64,000 nucleotides of DNA, from positions 3,986,001 through 4,050,000 of the forward strand of contig NZ_CP021768.1 in assembly GCF_002192255.1 (NCBI RefSeq), given 5' to 3'. The notes under the pieces are model-generated. The model was given only the letters and a program-made list of their open reading frames with translations. It made no database searches and was not told the origin of the DNA. The position numbers were made by a program, and so were the translations under genes. The stretch is from Stenotrophomonas sp. WZN-1 (GTDB lineage: Bacteria > Pseudomonadota > Gammaproteobacteria > Xanthomonadales > Xanthomonadaceae). Numbering within the stretch: the first letter of the stretch is position 1; every line of letters starts with the position of its first letter. Of this stretch, positions 32,045 to 42,379 are shown one piece after another.

Positions 32045-32578
32045 ATGCACCGATATCTGCTTTCCCTTCTGCTGGCGCTGCCGATGGCAATGGCCGTTGC
32101 GCCCGCGCTGGCCGGTGAACTCAGTCCGGAAGACTCGGCCGCATTGCGCAAGGAGGTGCAGGCGATGATGGACGCCTTCGCCCGGGGCGATACCGAGCTG
32201 ATCATCGCGCGCACCCATCCCAGCCTGAAACAGCTGGCCGGCGGCGACGAGGCCTATGCGCGGGCGACCCGCAACACGGTGAAGGCGCTGCGCAAGGCCG
32301 GCGTCACCATCATCAGCGACGAAGCGGGCGTGCCGGGCCGCACCTATGCGGCCGGTGACGAGGAAGTCTGCTTCGTACCGCGCCAGTCACTGTTGCGCGT
32401 GCGCGAAGCGCCGATGCGCAGCACGTCATTCATGGTCGCTGTGCGGCGCGTCGGTACCACGCAATGGCGCTATCTGGATGGCGCCGCGCTGCCGGACAAC
32501 CCCGGGCTGTTGCAGTTGCTGCTGCCCGACCTGGAGCCGGACGTGATCCTGCCGGAGAGTGAGACGCAAGCGCTGTAG
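32045..32578 (+). CDS. Exported protein of unknown function
   Basis: The 177-residue product has a clear signal peptide (MHRYLLSLLLALPMAMAVAPALA, then GELSPED). The mature part (VQAMMDAFARGDTELIIARTHPSLKQLAGGDEAYARATRNTVKALRKAG) resembles the start of NTF2-like domains and is followed by strands such as TSFMVAVRRVGTTQWRYLDGAAL. I cannot name a function. A good -10 (TATAGT, 32011-32016) fits a transcript start about 20 bases before the ATG. It may share control with the divergent quinone reductase through the dyad at 31936-31960. Confidence 0.65.
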   Translation: MHRYLLSLLLALPMAMAVAPALAGELSPEDSAALRKEVQAMMDAFARGDTELIIARTHPSLKQLAGGDEAYARATRNTVKALRKAGVTIISDEAGVPGRTYAAGDEEVCFVPRQSLLRVREAPMRSTSFMVAVRRVGTTQWRYLDGAALPDNPGLLQLLLPDLEPDVILPESETQAL

Positions 32579-32591
32579 GTGTAGGCGCATC

Positions 32592-32615
32592 CATCCACGC
32601 ATGGCGTGGATCTAC
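32592..32615 (-). repeat. SMAG-type REP
   Basis: CATCCACGCATGGCGTGGATCTAC; its CTA is the stop codon of the PEP-mutase-like gene on the minus strand. It separates this gene from the convergent exported protein. Confidence 0.8.
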
Positions 32616-33466
32616 TGTCCCTGCCAGCCCAAGCCCGCACCGAGGAACAGCGCGTTCAACGCAGCCCCGGAAGCCGCCTGCTGCAGGCCATCGAAGCGAC
32701 CGTCCTGCACGATCGGCTGGGTCGCCTGCATCAGCCCTCCCCATGCTGCGCGCGCCAGCGCACCGCCCAGGCTGACCCGGCGCACACCGAGTGCGGCGAT
32801 GTCCTGCAGGCTCAGCGGTGTCGGACCACCTACCAGCAGGTTCACCGGCTTCGATCCCGCAGCGGCAACCACCGCACTGATCTGTTCGCGCGTGCTGATG
32901 CCCGGTGCATACAGCACATCGGCGCCGGCCTCGGCATAGGCACGCAGACGCTGCAGGGTGTCCTGCAGATCCGGGACGCCAACGAAGAAATTCTCGGCTC
33001 GCCCGACCAGCAGCACGTCGCCGCCCGCACGATCGATGGCTGTACGTGCCGCGCGCAATCGCTCGACCGCCTGCCCGATCGGCCGCAGCGGCGCATCGGC
33101 TACGCCACTGGCATCCTCGATCGACAACGCCGCGATGCCGGTGTCGATCGCCGCGGCCACCGCCTCCTGCACCGCCTGTGGGGTGGCACCGAAGCCATCA
33201 CCGAAATCGGCGTTCAACGGCAGCGGTGTCGCTGCCGCCATCAGCCGCAGATGTTCCAGCGTGGCCTGCAGCGAAACCGCGCCATCCGGCCGCCCTTCAC
33301 TCCAGGCGCAGCCGGCACTGGTCGTGGCCAGTGCCTGGAAGCCCTGCCGCTGCAGGTAGCGCGCACTGCCCACATCCCACGGATTGGGCAGCACGAAGCA
33401 CCCGGCTGCATGCAGCTGGCGGAAGGCCGCGCGCTTGCGCGGGAGGTCGGCATCGAACGAGGTCAT
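32612..33466 (-). CDS. Isocitrate lyase/PEP mutase superfamily protein
   Basis: The 284-residue TIM-barrel protein resembles methylisocitrate lyase and phosphonomutase relatives. Key segments are CFVLPNPWDVGSARYLQRQGFQALATTSAG, the metal-binding PLNADFGDGFG, GIAALSIEDASG and LLVGRAENFFVG. The KKCGH loop of true isocitrate lyases is absent, so it is not that enzyme. Proteins of this subgroup cleave or form C-C or P-C bonds on small oxo acids, but the substrate is unknown. The C-terminal TAG comes from the REP head. Confidence 0.83.
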   Translation of the reverse strand: MTSFDADLPRKRAAFRQLHAAGCFVLPNPWDVGSARYLQRQGFQALATTSAGCAWSEGRPDGAVSLQATLEHLRLMAAATPLPLNADFGDGFGATPQAVQEAVAAAIDTGIAALSIEDASGVADAPLRPIGQAVERLRAARTAIDRAGGDVLLVGRAENFFVGVPDLQDTLQRLRAYAEAGADVLYAPGISTREQISAVVAAAGSKPVNLLVGGPTPLSLQDIAALGVRRVSLGGALARAAWGGLMQATQPIVQDGRFDGLQQAASGAALNALFLGAGLGWQGQ

Positions 33467-33632
33467 GGCGGGCTCCGGGGCGGCAGAGCTGCACCCTAGC
33501 CCGCCGTCCGGCCGCGCTCAATGGTGACGGAGGCGGCCATGCATAAGGTGATACCGGCTGCTTATTGGACACCACCGTGCGCGCTGCACGAGCGTGCTTG
33601 CCTGCCCACACAGTGCCGCCACGGAGCCCTCC

Positions 33633-34355
33633 ATGCACCCGGACCCGCAGCCCCTCGTCGACGTCGGCGACGATGACGCCCACTGGGCCGATCTGCTCTC
33701 ACCCACGCGCCGACGCCTGATCGCGTCGGCCGGACTGGCCGCCGGCGGCCTGGCCAGCGCCTCGACCGCAGCCGCGCGCAGCGATAACGCCTTGAACACC
33801 ACCGAACCCGGGCGGCCCGGCTTCCGCGCCATCGTTCCGCCAGCGCCCGAGGGCCGCAGCCCCTGGGGCCAGGCCACGGCCAGCGAACCCACCCCGCGTC
33901 CGGCCAGCGTGCGCCCCGGCGAGGCCACGCTGCCCACCCGGCCACGTGCCTACACCGACATCAAGAGCTACCACGCGCACATCTACTTCGATGAGGACAG
34001 CTTCGAGAAGGCCGCGCTGCTGCGGCGCTGGGCCGCCGAGCGCTTCCCGGTGGAGCTGGGCAACTGGAACCTTGAGCCGCGCGGGCCACACGTCACCCCG
34101 TCGTTCTATTTCGGCTTCACCAACGACCTGCTGCCGGTGCTGGTGCCCTGGCTGCAGCTCAACAGCCTGGGCCTGACCATCCTGATCCACCCCAATACCG
34201 GCGATGGCCGCGCCGACCATCTGCATTACGCGTTGTGGGTGAACCGCGCGCAGCCGGTGAATGCCTACAACTGGCCGGCGCCGAAGCCGGGGGAACGGGA
34301 GCCACTGGAGGAGGTGTTCCCGAACGTGGTGCCGACGGTGCCGCTGGAGACCTGA
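33633..34355 (+). CDS. DOPA 4,5-dioxygenase family protein with an N-terminal Tat-like extension
   Basis: The C-terminal 125 residues match the small DOPA 4,5-dioxygenase family: YTDIKSYHAHIYFDEDSF, RGPHVTPSFYFGFTNDLL, and LTILIHPNTGDGRADHLHYALWV, with the conserved His residues. Family members cleave catechol rings with non-heme iron. The first 110 residues are unusual: SPTRRRLIASAGLAAGGLASASTAAARS looks like a twin-arginine signal, followed by a Pro/Ala-rich linker. If exported, the enzyme would act on extracytoplasmic catechols. Total length is 240 residues, about twice the usual size. The start has ACGGAG upstream. Confidence 0.8.
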   Translation: MHPDPQPLVDVGDDDAHWADLLSPTRRRLIASAGLAAGGLASASTAAARSDNALNTTEPGRPGFRAIVPPAPEGRSPWGQATASEPTPRPASVRPGEATLPTRPRAYTDIKSYHAHIYFDEDSFEKAALLRRWAAERFPVELGNWNLEPRGPHVTPSFYFGFTNDLLPVLVPWLQLNSLGLTILIHPNTGDGRADHLHYALWVNRAQPVNAYNWPAPKPGEREPLEEVFPNVVPTVPLET

Positions 34356-34746
34356 GCGGGTGCGTGGCGGGGGCGGTGGGTGGCGTGCAGCGCACCTTAG
34401 GCTGCCCCTCGGTGGGTGCGTAGCGTGCTGCCCACCGAACGTCCTTCATCCACGCATGGCGTGGATCTACCGGCCGGCGGTCCGTCATCTACGCATGGCG
34501 GCGTGGCTAGCGCATCACGGCCCGTTGCGGCATCCGCCATCGCCCGGCGTTGCCGGCATCGTCGGCCTACGTGCCAGCATCCCCGGCCAGCACCACGTTC
34601 AGCGCGCCTTGATCCAGCGCCCGCCGTACGGCCACAAGCACTCCGGCCAATTTCAAACAATCGATTGAAACGATGCAAACTTCGCCGAACTGGACAGCAT
34701 CCGCCGGTTCCGCCAGACTGCCGCCCTTTCCCGTCTTCCGGATCCC
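34356..34746. other. Intergenic region with a REP and a candidate operator for aroQ
   Basis: No gene is visible in these 391 bases. A REP lies at 34447-34470, and a partial copy (GTCATCTACGCATGGCGGCG) follows. Near the end, TTTCAA-N8-TTGAAA (34651-34670) surrounds the perfect palindrome CAATCGATTG, about 77 bases before aroQ. It is a candidate operator for the aroQ-accBC region. Confidence 0.5.
34447..34470 (-). repeat. SMAG-type REP
   Basis: CATCCACGCATGGCGTGGATCTAC, the commonest subtype here, lies in the region between the DOPA-dioxygenase-like gene and aroQ. Confidence 0.8.
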
Positions 34747-35196
34747 ATGGCGAAGCTGCTGGTCCTGCACGGCCCCAACCTCAACCTGCTCGGCACCCGC
34801 GAGCCGGACGTCTACGGCCATACCACGCTGGCCGACATCGACCAGGCCATGGCCGCCCAGGCATCGGCCGCAGGGCATACGGTGGAAAGCCTGCAGTCCA
34901 ATGCCGAGCATGTGCTGGTGGACCGCGTGCAGGCCGCGCGCAGTGACGGAACCGCTTTCATCCTGATCAACCCCGCCGCCTTCACCCACACCTCGGTCGC
35001 CCTGCGCGATGCGCTGGCGGCGGTGGCGGTGCCGTTCATCGAGATCCACCTGTCCAACCCGCATACCCGCGAGCCGTTCCGCCAGCACAGCTACTTCAGT
35101 GACAAGGCGGTGGGCGTGGTATGCGGCTTCGGTGCCGACAGCTACCGGTACGCGATGGACGCGGCACTGCTGCGCATGCAGGCGGCCCGCGCGTGA
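34747..35196 (+). CDS. aroQ: 3-Dehydroquinate dehydratase, type II
   Basis: The 149-residue enzyme dehydrates 3-dehydroquinate in the shikimate pathway and forms dodecamers. The family motifs are complete: [21 protein letters not shown] with the catalytic Tyr and Arg, [18 protein letters not shown] with the Asn and His binding residues, and [19 protein letters not shown] with the catalytic His. It is followed by accB and accC, a common arrangement, with a small LprI-like gene between them. Confidence 0.95.
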   Translation: MAKLLVLHGPNLNLLGTREPDVYGHTTLADIDQAMAAQASAAGHTVESLQSNAEHVLVDRVQAARSDGTAFILINPAAFTHTSVALRDALAAVAVPFIEIHLSNPHTREPFRQHSYFSDKAVGVVCGFGADSYRYAMDAALLRMQAARA

Positions 35197-35618
35197 AGAT
35201 GCTGCCGCGTGTGCTCGCCAGCCTCGCGCTGTGCGCCGGCCTGTGTGGCGTTGCCCATGCGGGCGACCGCAGTGCCGACGGCATCGACTGCGCGCAGGCC
35301 ACCGGCGGCTACGAGCGCGACATGTGCGATTCCGATCGCCTGGACGATGTCGACCGCGAATTGAACGCCGTCTACGCGCAGGCACTCGACGAACTGAAGG
35401 CACAGGCGGCCGATGGCAGCTGCAGCCGCTGCGCGGCGGCCGAACAACAGCTGGTGAAGGCCCAGCGCATCTGGATCACCCTGCGCGATGCAGACTGCGA
35501 GGCGGTCTACGCCTTCAATGCAGACGGCACCTCGCGCAACCCTGCGAAGATGCAATGCCTGATCACCCAGACGCGCGACCGTACGCGGCAGCTGCGCGAG
35601 TTCTACGAACTGCTTTGA
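35193..35618 (+). CDS. Exported LprI-type (lysozyme-inhibitor-like) domain protein
   Basis: The 141-residue protein has a signal peptide ([21 protein letters not shown]) and then a Cys-rich helical domain: [56 protein letters not shown], and [22 protein letters not shown]. This pattern matches the LprI N-terminal domain family, some members of which inhibit lysozyme. Six cysteines suggest three disulfides in the periplasm. The GTG at 35193 overlaps the aroQ stop (GTGA), suggesting coupling; an ATG two codons later is an alternative start. Confidence 0.8.
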   Translation: MKMLPRVLASLALCAGLCGVAHAGDRSADGIDCAQATGGYERDMCDSDRLDDVDRELNAVYAQALDELKAQAADGSCSRCAAAEQQLVKAQRIWITLRDADCEAVYAFNADGTSRNPAKMQCLITQTRDRTRQLREFYELL

Positions 35619-35672
35619 CCCGAGTGCAACCGCACTCCCCACCACACTGACATCACGAGCAAAGAGGCCACC

Positions 35673-36152
35673 ATGGATCTCCGCAAAATCAAGAAGCTGA
35701 TCGACCTGCTGGAAGAGTCGAACCTGGCTGAAATCGAAATCAAGGAAGGCGAAGAGTCGGTGCGCCTGTCGCGCGCCCCGGTGGCCGGCTATGCCGCCCC
35801 GGTCGCCGCCCCGGTGTACGCCGCTCCGGCCGCTCCGGCGCCGCAGGCGATGCCGATGCAGTCGCCGACCGAAGCCTCCACCGGCGGCACCGCCAAGCCG
35901 GGCCCGGCGCTGCCGGAAGGCCACGTGCTGCGCTCGCCGATGGTCGGCACCTTCTACGCCTCGTCTGCCCCGGACAAGCCGGCCTTCGTCACCGTTGGCC
36001 AGCAGGTCAAGGAAGGCGAAACCCTGGCCATCATCGAAGCGATGAAGATGTTCAACCCGATCGAAGCCGACACGTCCGGCACCATCGTCGCCATCCTCGG
36101 CGAGAACGGCCAGCCGGTGGAATTCGACCAGCCGCTGTTCGTGATCGGCTGA
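35673..36152 (+). CDS. accB: Biotin carboxyl carrier protein of acetyl-CoA carboxylase
   Basis: The 159-residue protein carries biotin for fatty-acid synthesis. It begins [32 protein letters not shown], passes through an Ala/Pro-rich linker (about residues 45-85), and ends in the biotinyl domain with the lysine in [23 protein letters not shown] precedes it. accC follows after 10 bases. Confidence 0.97.
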   Translation: MDLRKIKKLIDLLEESNLAEIEIKEGEESVRLSRAPVAGYAAPVAAPVYAAPAAPAPQAMPMQSPTEASTGGTAKPGPALPEGHVLRSPMVGTFYASSAPDKPAFVTVGQQVKEGETLAIIEAMKMFNPIEADTSGTIVAILGENGQPVEFDQPLFVIG

Positions 36153-36162
36153 GGGGCACGCC

Positions 36163-37530
36163 ATGCTCGACAAAGTCGTCATCGCCAACCGAGGGGAGAT
36201 CGCGCTGCGCATCCTGCGCGCGTGCCATACCCTCGGCATCCGCACGGTGGCCGTGCACTCCACGGTCGACCGCAACCTCAAGCACGTGGCCATGGCCGAC
36301 GAGTCGGTCTGCATCGGTCCGGCGCCGTCGCCGCAGAGCTACCTCAACATCCCGGCACTGATCGCCGCGGCGGAAGTCACCGACGCCCAGGCCATCCACC
36401 CGGGTTACGGCTTCCTGTCGGAGAACGCCGACTTCGCCGAACGCGTGGAAGAGTCCGGCTTCATCTTCATCGGCCCCAAGGCCGACACCATCCGCATGAT
36501 GGGTGACAAGGTCGAAGCCATCCGCGCGATGAAGTCCGCCGGCGTGCCGTGCGTGCCCGGCTCGGGCGGCCCGCTGGGCGAGGACATCGTCGCCAACACC
36601 AAGATCGCCCGTGAGATCGGTTACCCGGTCATCATCAAGGCGGCCGGTGGCGGCGGTGGCCGCGGCATGCGCGTGGTGCACGCCGAAGCCTCGCTGAAGA
36701 CCTCGATCGAAACCACCAAGAGCGAGGCCAAGGCCGCGTTCGGCAATGGCGAGGTCTACATGGAGAAGTTCCTGGAGAATCCGCGCCACGTGGAGATCCA
36801 GGTGCTGGCCGACGGCCAGGGCAACGCCATCCACCTGGGTGAGCGCGACTGCTCGATGCAGCGCCGCCACCAGAAGGTGGTGGAAGAAGCACCGGCACCA
36901 GGCATCAGCGCCGAACAGCGCGAGCAGATCGGCAAGGTGTGCACCGAAGCCTGCGTGCGCATCGGTTACCGCGGTGCCGGCACGTTCGAGTTCCTGTACG
37001 AGGACGGCCGCTTCTACTTCATCGAAATGAACACCCGCATCCAGGTGGAGCATCCGGTCACCGAAATGGTCACCGGCATCGACCTGGTGGCCGAGCAGCT
37101 GAAGATCGCCGCCGGCCAGAAGCTGTCGATCAAGCAGAGCGACGTGGTGCTGACCGGCCATGCCATCGAATGCCGCATCAATGCCGAAGATGCCGAGACC
37201 TTCGTGCCGAGCCCGGGCACCATCACCGGCTTCCATCCGCCGGGTGGCCCCGGCGTGCGCGTGGATACCCATATCTACAGTGGCTACCGCGTGCCGTCGA
37301 ACTACGACTCGATGATCGGCAAGCTGATCGTGCACGGCCCGGACCGCGAAACTGCCATCGCCCGCATGCGGGTGGCGCTGAGCGAAATGGTGGTCGATGG
37401 CATCAAGACCAACATCGCCCTGCAGCAGCGGATCATGCGTGACAAGGGCTTCCAGGCCGGTGGCCAGAACATCCACTACCTGGAAAAGCGCCTTGCCGAG
37501 CGCAAGAACAAGCCGATCGCACTGACCTGA
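36163..37530 (+). CDS. accC: Biotin carboxylase subunit of acetyl-CoA carboxylase
   Basis: The 455-residue ATP-grasp enzyme carboxylates the biotin on AccB. It starts [21 protein letters not shown] and contains [17 protein letters not shown], the ATP loop [17 protein letters not shown], the catalytic [21 protein letters not shown], and [21 protein letters not shown]. Length is standard. A strong terminator follows 22 bases after the stop. Confidence 0.97.
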   Translation: MLDKVVIANRGEIALRILRACHTLGIRTVAVHSTVDRNLKHVAMADESVCIGPAPSPQSYLNIPALIAAAEVTDAQAIHPGYGFLSENADFAERVEESGFIFIGPKADTIRMMGDKVEAIRAMKSAGVPCVPGSGGPLGEDIVANTKIAREIGYPVIIKAAGGGGGRGMRVVHAEASLKTSIETTKSEAKAAFGNGEVYMEKFLENPRHVEIQVLADGQGNAIHLGERDCSMQRRHQKVVEEAPAPGISAEQREQIGKVCTEACVRIGYRGAGTFEFLYEDGRFYFIEMNTRIQVEHPVTEMVTGIDLVAEQLKIAAGQKLSIKQSDVVLTGHAIECRINAEDAETFVPSPGTITGFHPPGGPGVRVDTHIYSGYRVPSNYDSMIGKLIVHGPDRETAIARMRVALSEMVVDGIKTNIALQQRIMRDKGFQAGGQNIHYLEKRLAERKNKPIALT

Positions 37531-37552
37531 TCGGCGCCAGGTGCTGGACATG

Positions 37553-37580
37553 AAAAGGGCGGGGATCTCCCCGCCCTTTT
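37553..37580 (+). terminator. Rho-independent terminator of accBC
   Basis: AAAAGGGCGGGGA and TCCCCGCCCTTTT form a 13-bp stem with a 2-base centre, ending in a T-tract. Its symmetry means it could also work on the minus strand for the genes ending at 37657. Confidence 0.88.
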
Positions 37581-37588
37581 CTGTTTCT

Positions 37589-37646
37589 GTAGCCGAGCCC
37601 ATGCTCGGCTTGCCGGAAAGCACAGCCGGGGCCTGCCCGGCTCTAC
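37589..37646. repeat. Pair of SMAG-type REPs in opposite orientation
   Basis: GTAGCCGAGCCCATGCTCGGCTT (37589-37610) heads to the right. AGCCGGGGCCTGCCCGGCTCTAC (37624-37646) heads to the left. The paired inverted arrangement is typical of REP doublets. Confidence 0.75.
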
Positions 37647-37656
37647 CCAGGCAGGC

Positions 37657-38031
37657 TCAGCGCGCGTCCGCCGCCGTCGCCGGGATCTGCGAGTTGGCCA
37701 GCGGCCGCACGCCATTGGGCGAGGTCGGGTCGACGATCACCATGGTTTCGGTGGAACCATCGGGCCACACCACCTGGAAGGTGCTGCCGGCCGGCAGTGA
37801 AGCGAATGGCATGCCACTCTGCGCGCGATAGACCGCAGCGACCTGGCTGGCACCGGCGCGGCGCACGTCTTCCTGCGCCTTCACCGTGGTCAGCTCCACC
37901 TTCGACAGATGCCGGTAGCGGTCCTCGTAGGTATCGATCATCAGCAGGCCGACCGCGCCGGCCGAGTAGGCCACGAACAGCGCCACCCAGAACCAGAACT
38001 TGGCCCCATGCAGGAATCGACGGTAATTCAT
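37657..38031 (-). CDS. Single-pass membrane protein of unknown function
   Basis: The 124-residue protein has one N-terminal membrane segment (FWFWVALFVAYSAGAVGLLMI, about residues 12-33) followed by a soluble domain (VELTTVKAQEDVRRAGASQVAAVYRAQSG, then STFQVVWPDGSTETMVIVDPTSPNGVRPL). I do not recognise it. Its ATG overlaps the TGA of the gene at 38028 (ATGA), so both proteins are made together and may work together at the membrane. Confidence 0.65.
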   Translation of the reverse strand: MNYRRFLHGAKFWFWVALFVAYSAGAVGLLMIDTYEDRYRHLSKVELTTVKAQEDVRRAGASQVAAVYRAQSGMPFASLPAGSTFQVVWPDGSTETMVIVDPTSPNGVRPLANSQIPATAADAR

Positions 38032-38999
38032 CGCCCGTCCCTCTTTCCAACCAATCGCTTGATCCATTCCTTCATTTTCCCAGCACCTTGCCGCGATACC
38101 GCAGCGTCATACACGAAATCCCGGAAATCCTGCGCTCCATCCTGCGAACAGATCCCTCCGTTCGCACAAAAATTGTTGACCAGCACGCTGTCCGCTCCAC
38201 AGGCTAGACCGAGTTCACAGGCCGCAAGCCGCCATGCAAGTTCACTGAGCTGCTCGCCCGCCACCAGCCCGTCAAGCGCGCGGTCACCGGCAGCACGCAC
38301 GCCCATGCCCGGCGCGATGGCCATGTAGGCCTCCGGGTCACGCGAGATGCGCACGCGCTCGACCAGGTCGCGGCGGTATTCGGCACTGTCGTGCAGCGGC
38401 TCACCTTCGGCGAACAGCGCTGCTTCCGCGGCCAGGTTGCCCTGTGCGGCCGCTTTGCGGCGCTCGGAAAGCACCAGCGCCGCGCCTAGCTTGTCGCCCG
38501 GCACGAATCCTCCGCAGCGCTGCGCCACGCGCTCGCGCGCCTCGATCATCGCCGGCGCCGCCGTCAGGCCCAACCCGCTCAGTACGTTGTTGTCCAGGCG
38601 GTAGCCACCCGGATCGAGTGCGTACTGCGCGCAATAGTCATAGACGCGGCTGAGCATCCAGCGCGCCTCGTGATTGCCGTTGTCGGCCTGTGTGCGCAGG
38701 CGCTGGGCGTAGGCATACAGGTCGCTGGCGTCTTCGATGTCGGCGCGCAGGTCCAGCGGCAGGCCCGACGGCAGCGTGTTGCCGCGCTCGAAGGCCGCCA
38801 GCCGTCGCGCCAGTGCTTCCGGCACCACCGGCAGCGGCGCTCCGCTGTCACGGCTGGCCACGGCCAGCGGCAGGTCCGGCGACGCCGATGGCGACGCCAC
38901 GCCCGCCGCATGGCCGCTGGCCCGATACCCGGCCACGCCCAGCACGGCTACCGCCGGCAGCACGAGCAACCAGGTTTTCAGGGTTGGAGCGAAGGCCAT
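38028..38999 (-). CDS. Exported or membrane-anchored protein of unknown function
   Basis: I do not recognise this 323-residue protein. An N-terminal hydrophobic segment (TLKTWLLVLPAVAVLGVAGYRA) is followed by a Ser/Pro-rich stretch and a large helical domain. The domain has several Cys residues (YDYCAQYALD, AQRCGGFVPG, LAACELGLACGADSVLVNNFCANGGICSQ), consistent with disulfides outside the cytoplasm. Segments such as NGNHEARWMLSRVYDYC and AAAQGNLAAEAALFAEGEPLHDS resemble loose Sel1/TPR-like repeats. It is the first gene of a two-gene overlapping unit and is divergent from prmA. Confidence 0.65.
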   Translation of the reverse strand: MAFAPTLKTWLLVLPAVAVLGVAGYRASGHAAGVASPSASPDLPLAVASRDSGAPLPVVPEALARRLAAFERGNTLPSGLPLDLRADIEDASDLYAYAQRLRTQADNGNHEARWMLSRVYDYCAQYALDPGGYRLDNNVLSGLGLTAAPAMIEARERVAQRCGGFVPGDKLGAALVLSERRKAAAQGNLAAEAALFAEGEPLHDSAEYRRDLVERVRISRDPEAYMAIAPGMGVRAAGDRALDGLVAGEQLSELAWRLAACELGLACGADSVLVNNFCANGGICSQDGAQDFRDFVYDAAVSRQGAGKMKEWIKRLVGKRDGR

Positions 39000-39163
39000 C
39001 GGCGGGTGCGAGCGTGCATGGCACACAGGAAAGCGCTGAGTTTAGCAAGGCCTGAGAGGCCTGTCTGAACTGCCCCCGTTCATCTCAAAGCGGCATCTCA
39101 GGCAATACGGAGACGCCCCAATGGTCTAGCATGGCCCCCTTTCCCGCGATTGCCCCCACCGCC

Positions 39164-40084
39164 ATGCCGTTCCTGGAACTGACCCTGCGCTGCACCGAAG
39201 CCACCCAGCCCCGCTATGAAAATGCGCTGGAGGACGTCGGCGCACTGGCGGTGACCCTGCTCGATGCCGAAGCCGACACCAGCAACGAACAGGCCATCCT
39301 CGAACCGGGCGTGGGTGAAACGCCACTGTGGGACACCCTGGTGCTGAGCGCGCTGTTCCCCGCCGACAGCAACGCGCTGCTGCTGCTGGCCGCACTGGAA
39401 TCGTTCGACCCGGAGCTGGACTGGAGCAATGGCAGCTTCCGTGCGGTCGAAGACGAAGACTGGGAACGCGCCTGGCTGGATCAGTTCCAGCCGATGGATT
39501 TCGGCAGCCGCACCTGGATCGTGCCGTGGAACCATGAACTGCCGGACGCTGCACAGGCCGACGATGCCGCCGTGGTGCGGCTGGACCCGGGCCTGGCGTT
39601 CGGCTCGGGCACCCACCCGACCACCGCCCTGTGCCTGCGCTGGCTGGACCAGCTGGCCGTGGACGGCCAACTGCAGGGCCAGCGCGTGCTCGACTTCGGC
39701 TGCGGCTCGGGCATCCTCGCACTGGCCGCGCTGAAGCTGGGCGCCGCCGAAGCGATCGGCGTGGACAACGATCCGCAGGCGCTGGTCGCCACCGCCGACA
39801 ATGCCGAGCGCAATGGCGAGCAGGCCCGCATGCAGGTGTACCTGCCGCAGGACGAACCGGTCGCCACCTATCCGATCGTGGTCGCCAACATCCTTGCCTC
39901 GGCGCTGGATGCGCTGGCCGAGCTGCTGGCCGCACGCGTCGCCGCTGGCGGTCGCATCGCCCTGTCGGGCATCCTGCATGGCCAGGAAGGCGAACTGCTG
40001 CAGCGCTATGCCGCGTGGTTCGACGATCTGCAGGCCACCCAGGATGGCGACTGGATGCGCATCACCGGCGTGCGCCGCGCCTGA
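39164..40084 (+). CDS. prmA: Ribosomal protein L11 methyltransferase
   Basis: The 306-residue enzyme trimethylates ribosomal protein L11. The N-terminal substrate domain ([32 protein letters not shown]) is followed by [15 protein letters not shown] and the SAM-binding domain with [43 protein letters not shown] and [13 protein letters not shown]. The start at MPFLELTL matches the family; the frame is open 11 codons upstream. It leads a group with a DUF3426-type gene and fis. Confidence 0.95.
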   Translation: MPFLELTLRCTEATQPRYENALEDVGALAVTLLDAEADTSNEQAILEPGVGETPLWDTLVLSALFPADSNALLLLAALESFDPELDWSNGSFRAVEDEDWERAWLDQFQPMDFGSRTWIVPWNHELPDAAQADDAAVVRLDPGLAFGSGTHPTTALCLRWLDQLAVDGQLQGQRVLDFGCGSGILALAALKLGAAEAIGVDNDPQALVATADNAERNGEQARMQVYLPQDEPVATYPIVVANILASALDALAELLAARVAAGGRIALSGILHGQEGELLQRYAAWFDDLQATQDGDWMRITGVRRA

Positions 40085-40126
40085 TCGTGATTGAATGACC
40101 GCTGGATCCGAGCCCGCGCCCTGAGC

Positions 40127-41285
<1,159 letters not shown>

Positions 41286-41295
41286 GCGTGCGCGG

Positions 41296-41366
41296 GTAGT
41301 GCCGGCCGCTGGCCGGCAACCCCATGAACGATGGCAGGACCGGTAGATCCACGCCATGCGTGGATG
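41296..41366. repeat. Two SMAG-type REPs between fis and cdsA-like gene
   Basis: GTAGTGCCGGCCGCTGGCCGGCAAC (41296-41320) and GTAGATCCACGCCATGCGTGGATG (41343-41366) both head to the right. They lie between convergent transcripts. Confidence 0.78.
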
Positions 41367-41383
41367 CAGCCCCGGCGGCGGAA

Positions 41384-42379
41384 TCAGCCGCCGCCGCCCG
41401 CCTTCCAGTAGTACCGCACCACATGGAAGAACACCGGCGCGGCGAAGCACACCGAATCGAGCCGGTCGAGCATGCCGCCATGGCCCTCGATCATGTGCCC
41501 CCAGTCCTTGATGCCGCGGTCGCGCTTGATCGCCGACATCACCAGGCCGCCCCAGAACCCCATCAGGTTGATCAGCAGCGACAGGCCGAACGCCTGCAGC
41601 GGCGTGAACGGGGTGATCCACCACAGCGCCGCCCCCAGCGCGCTGGCGCTCAGCACGCCACCCACGAAGCCCTCCACCGTCTTCGACGGCGACAGCTTCG
41701 GCGCGATCAGGTGCCTGCCCAGCAGCTTGCCCCAGATGTACTGCAGCACGTCCGAGGACTGCACCACGATCACCAGGAAGGCGAACAGCAGCACGTTGCG
41801 CGACGGGTCATGGCCGGGCACGTGCAGGTTCAGCAGCAGCGGCACGTGCGAGATGCAGAACACGCAGATCATCAACCCCCACTGCACCTTCGCCGTGCGC
41901 TCCAGGTAGTGCGTGGTATCGCCACCGATGGTCGACAGGATCGGCAGGAACAGGAACGCATAGACCGGGATCAGCAGCGTGTACATGCCGTACCAGTCGA
42001 TCCACACCAGGTAGTACTGCCAGGGCAGCACGATGTAGAACGCGGCCAGCAGCGCGTAGTAGTCGCCCGAGCGGGTCGGCGCCAGGGTGATGAACTCGCG
42101 CAGCGCGAACAGCGAGATGATCGCGAACAGCACGATCACCCCGGCACGGCCGAAGAACAGCGCCAGCCCGACCACGATCGCCATCACCCACCACGCGCGG
42201 ATACGCGACACCAGGTTGGCGATCACCGCACTGGGCCGCCCACGCTGGCGCCAGCGCAGGGTTTCGGCCACCAGCGTGGCCAGTACCAGCACCGCGCCGA
42301 CACCGGCGAACAGCAGGCCGGTCTGCTGGCCGACGCTCTGCGTTGCCAGATCGCCAGATACATCCAACACGAAACTCAT
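41384..42379 (-). CDS. CDP-diglyceride synthase-like protein (phosphatidate cytidylyltransferase; YnbB-like)
   Basis: The 331-residue membrane protein has about eight hydrophobic segments and the full CdsA signature near the end: SPSKTVEGFVGGVLSA and then SAIKRDRGIKDWGHMIEGHGGMLDRLDS. CdsA enzymes make CDP-diacylglycerol from phosphatidate and CTP. It is longer than housekeeping CdsA (about 270-285) and is the last gene of a six-gene phospholipid operon, so it is probably the operon's own CDP-lipid supplier, as E. coli YnbB appears to be. Its ATG overlaps the stop of the acyltransferase gene (ATGA). Confidence 0.87.
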   Translation of the reverse strand: MSFVLDVSGDLATQSVGQQTGLLFAGVGAVLVLATLVAETLRWRQRGRPSAVIANLVSRIRAWWVMAIVVGLALFFGRAGVIVLFAIISLFALREFITLAPTRSGDYYALLAAFYIVLPWQYYLVWIDWYGMYTLLIPVYAFLFLPILSTIGGDTTHYLERTAKVQWGLMICVFCISHVPLLLNLHVPGHDPSRNVLLFAFLVIVVQSSDVLQYIWGKLLGRHLIAPKLSPSKTVEGFVGGVLSASALGAALWWITPFTPLQAFGLSLLINLMGFWGGLVMSAIKRDRGIKDWGHMIEGHGGMLDRLDSVCFAAPVFFHVVRYYWKAGGGG

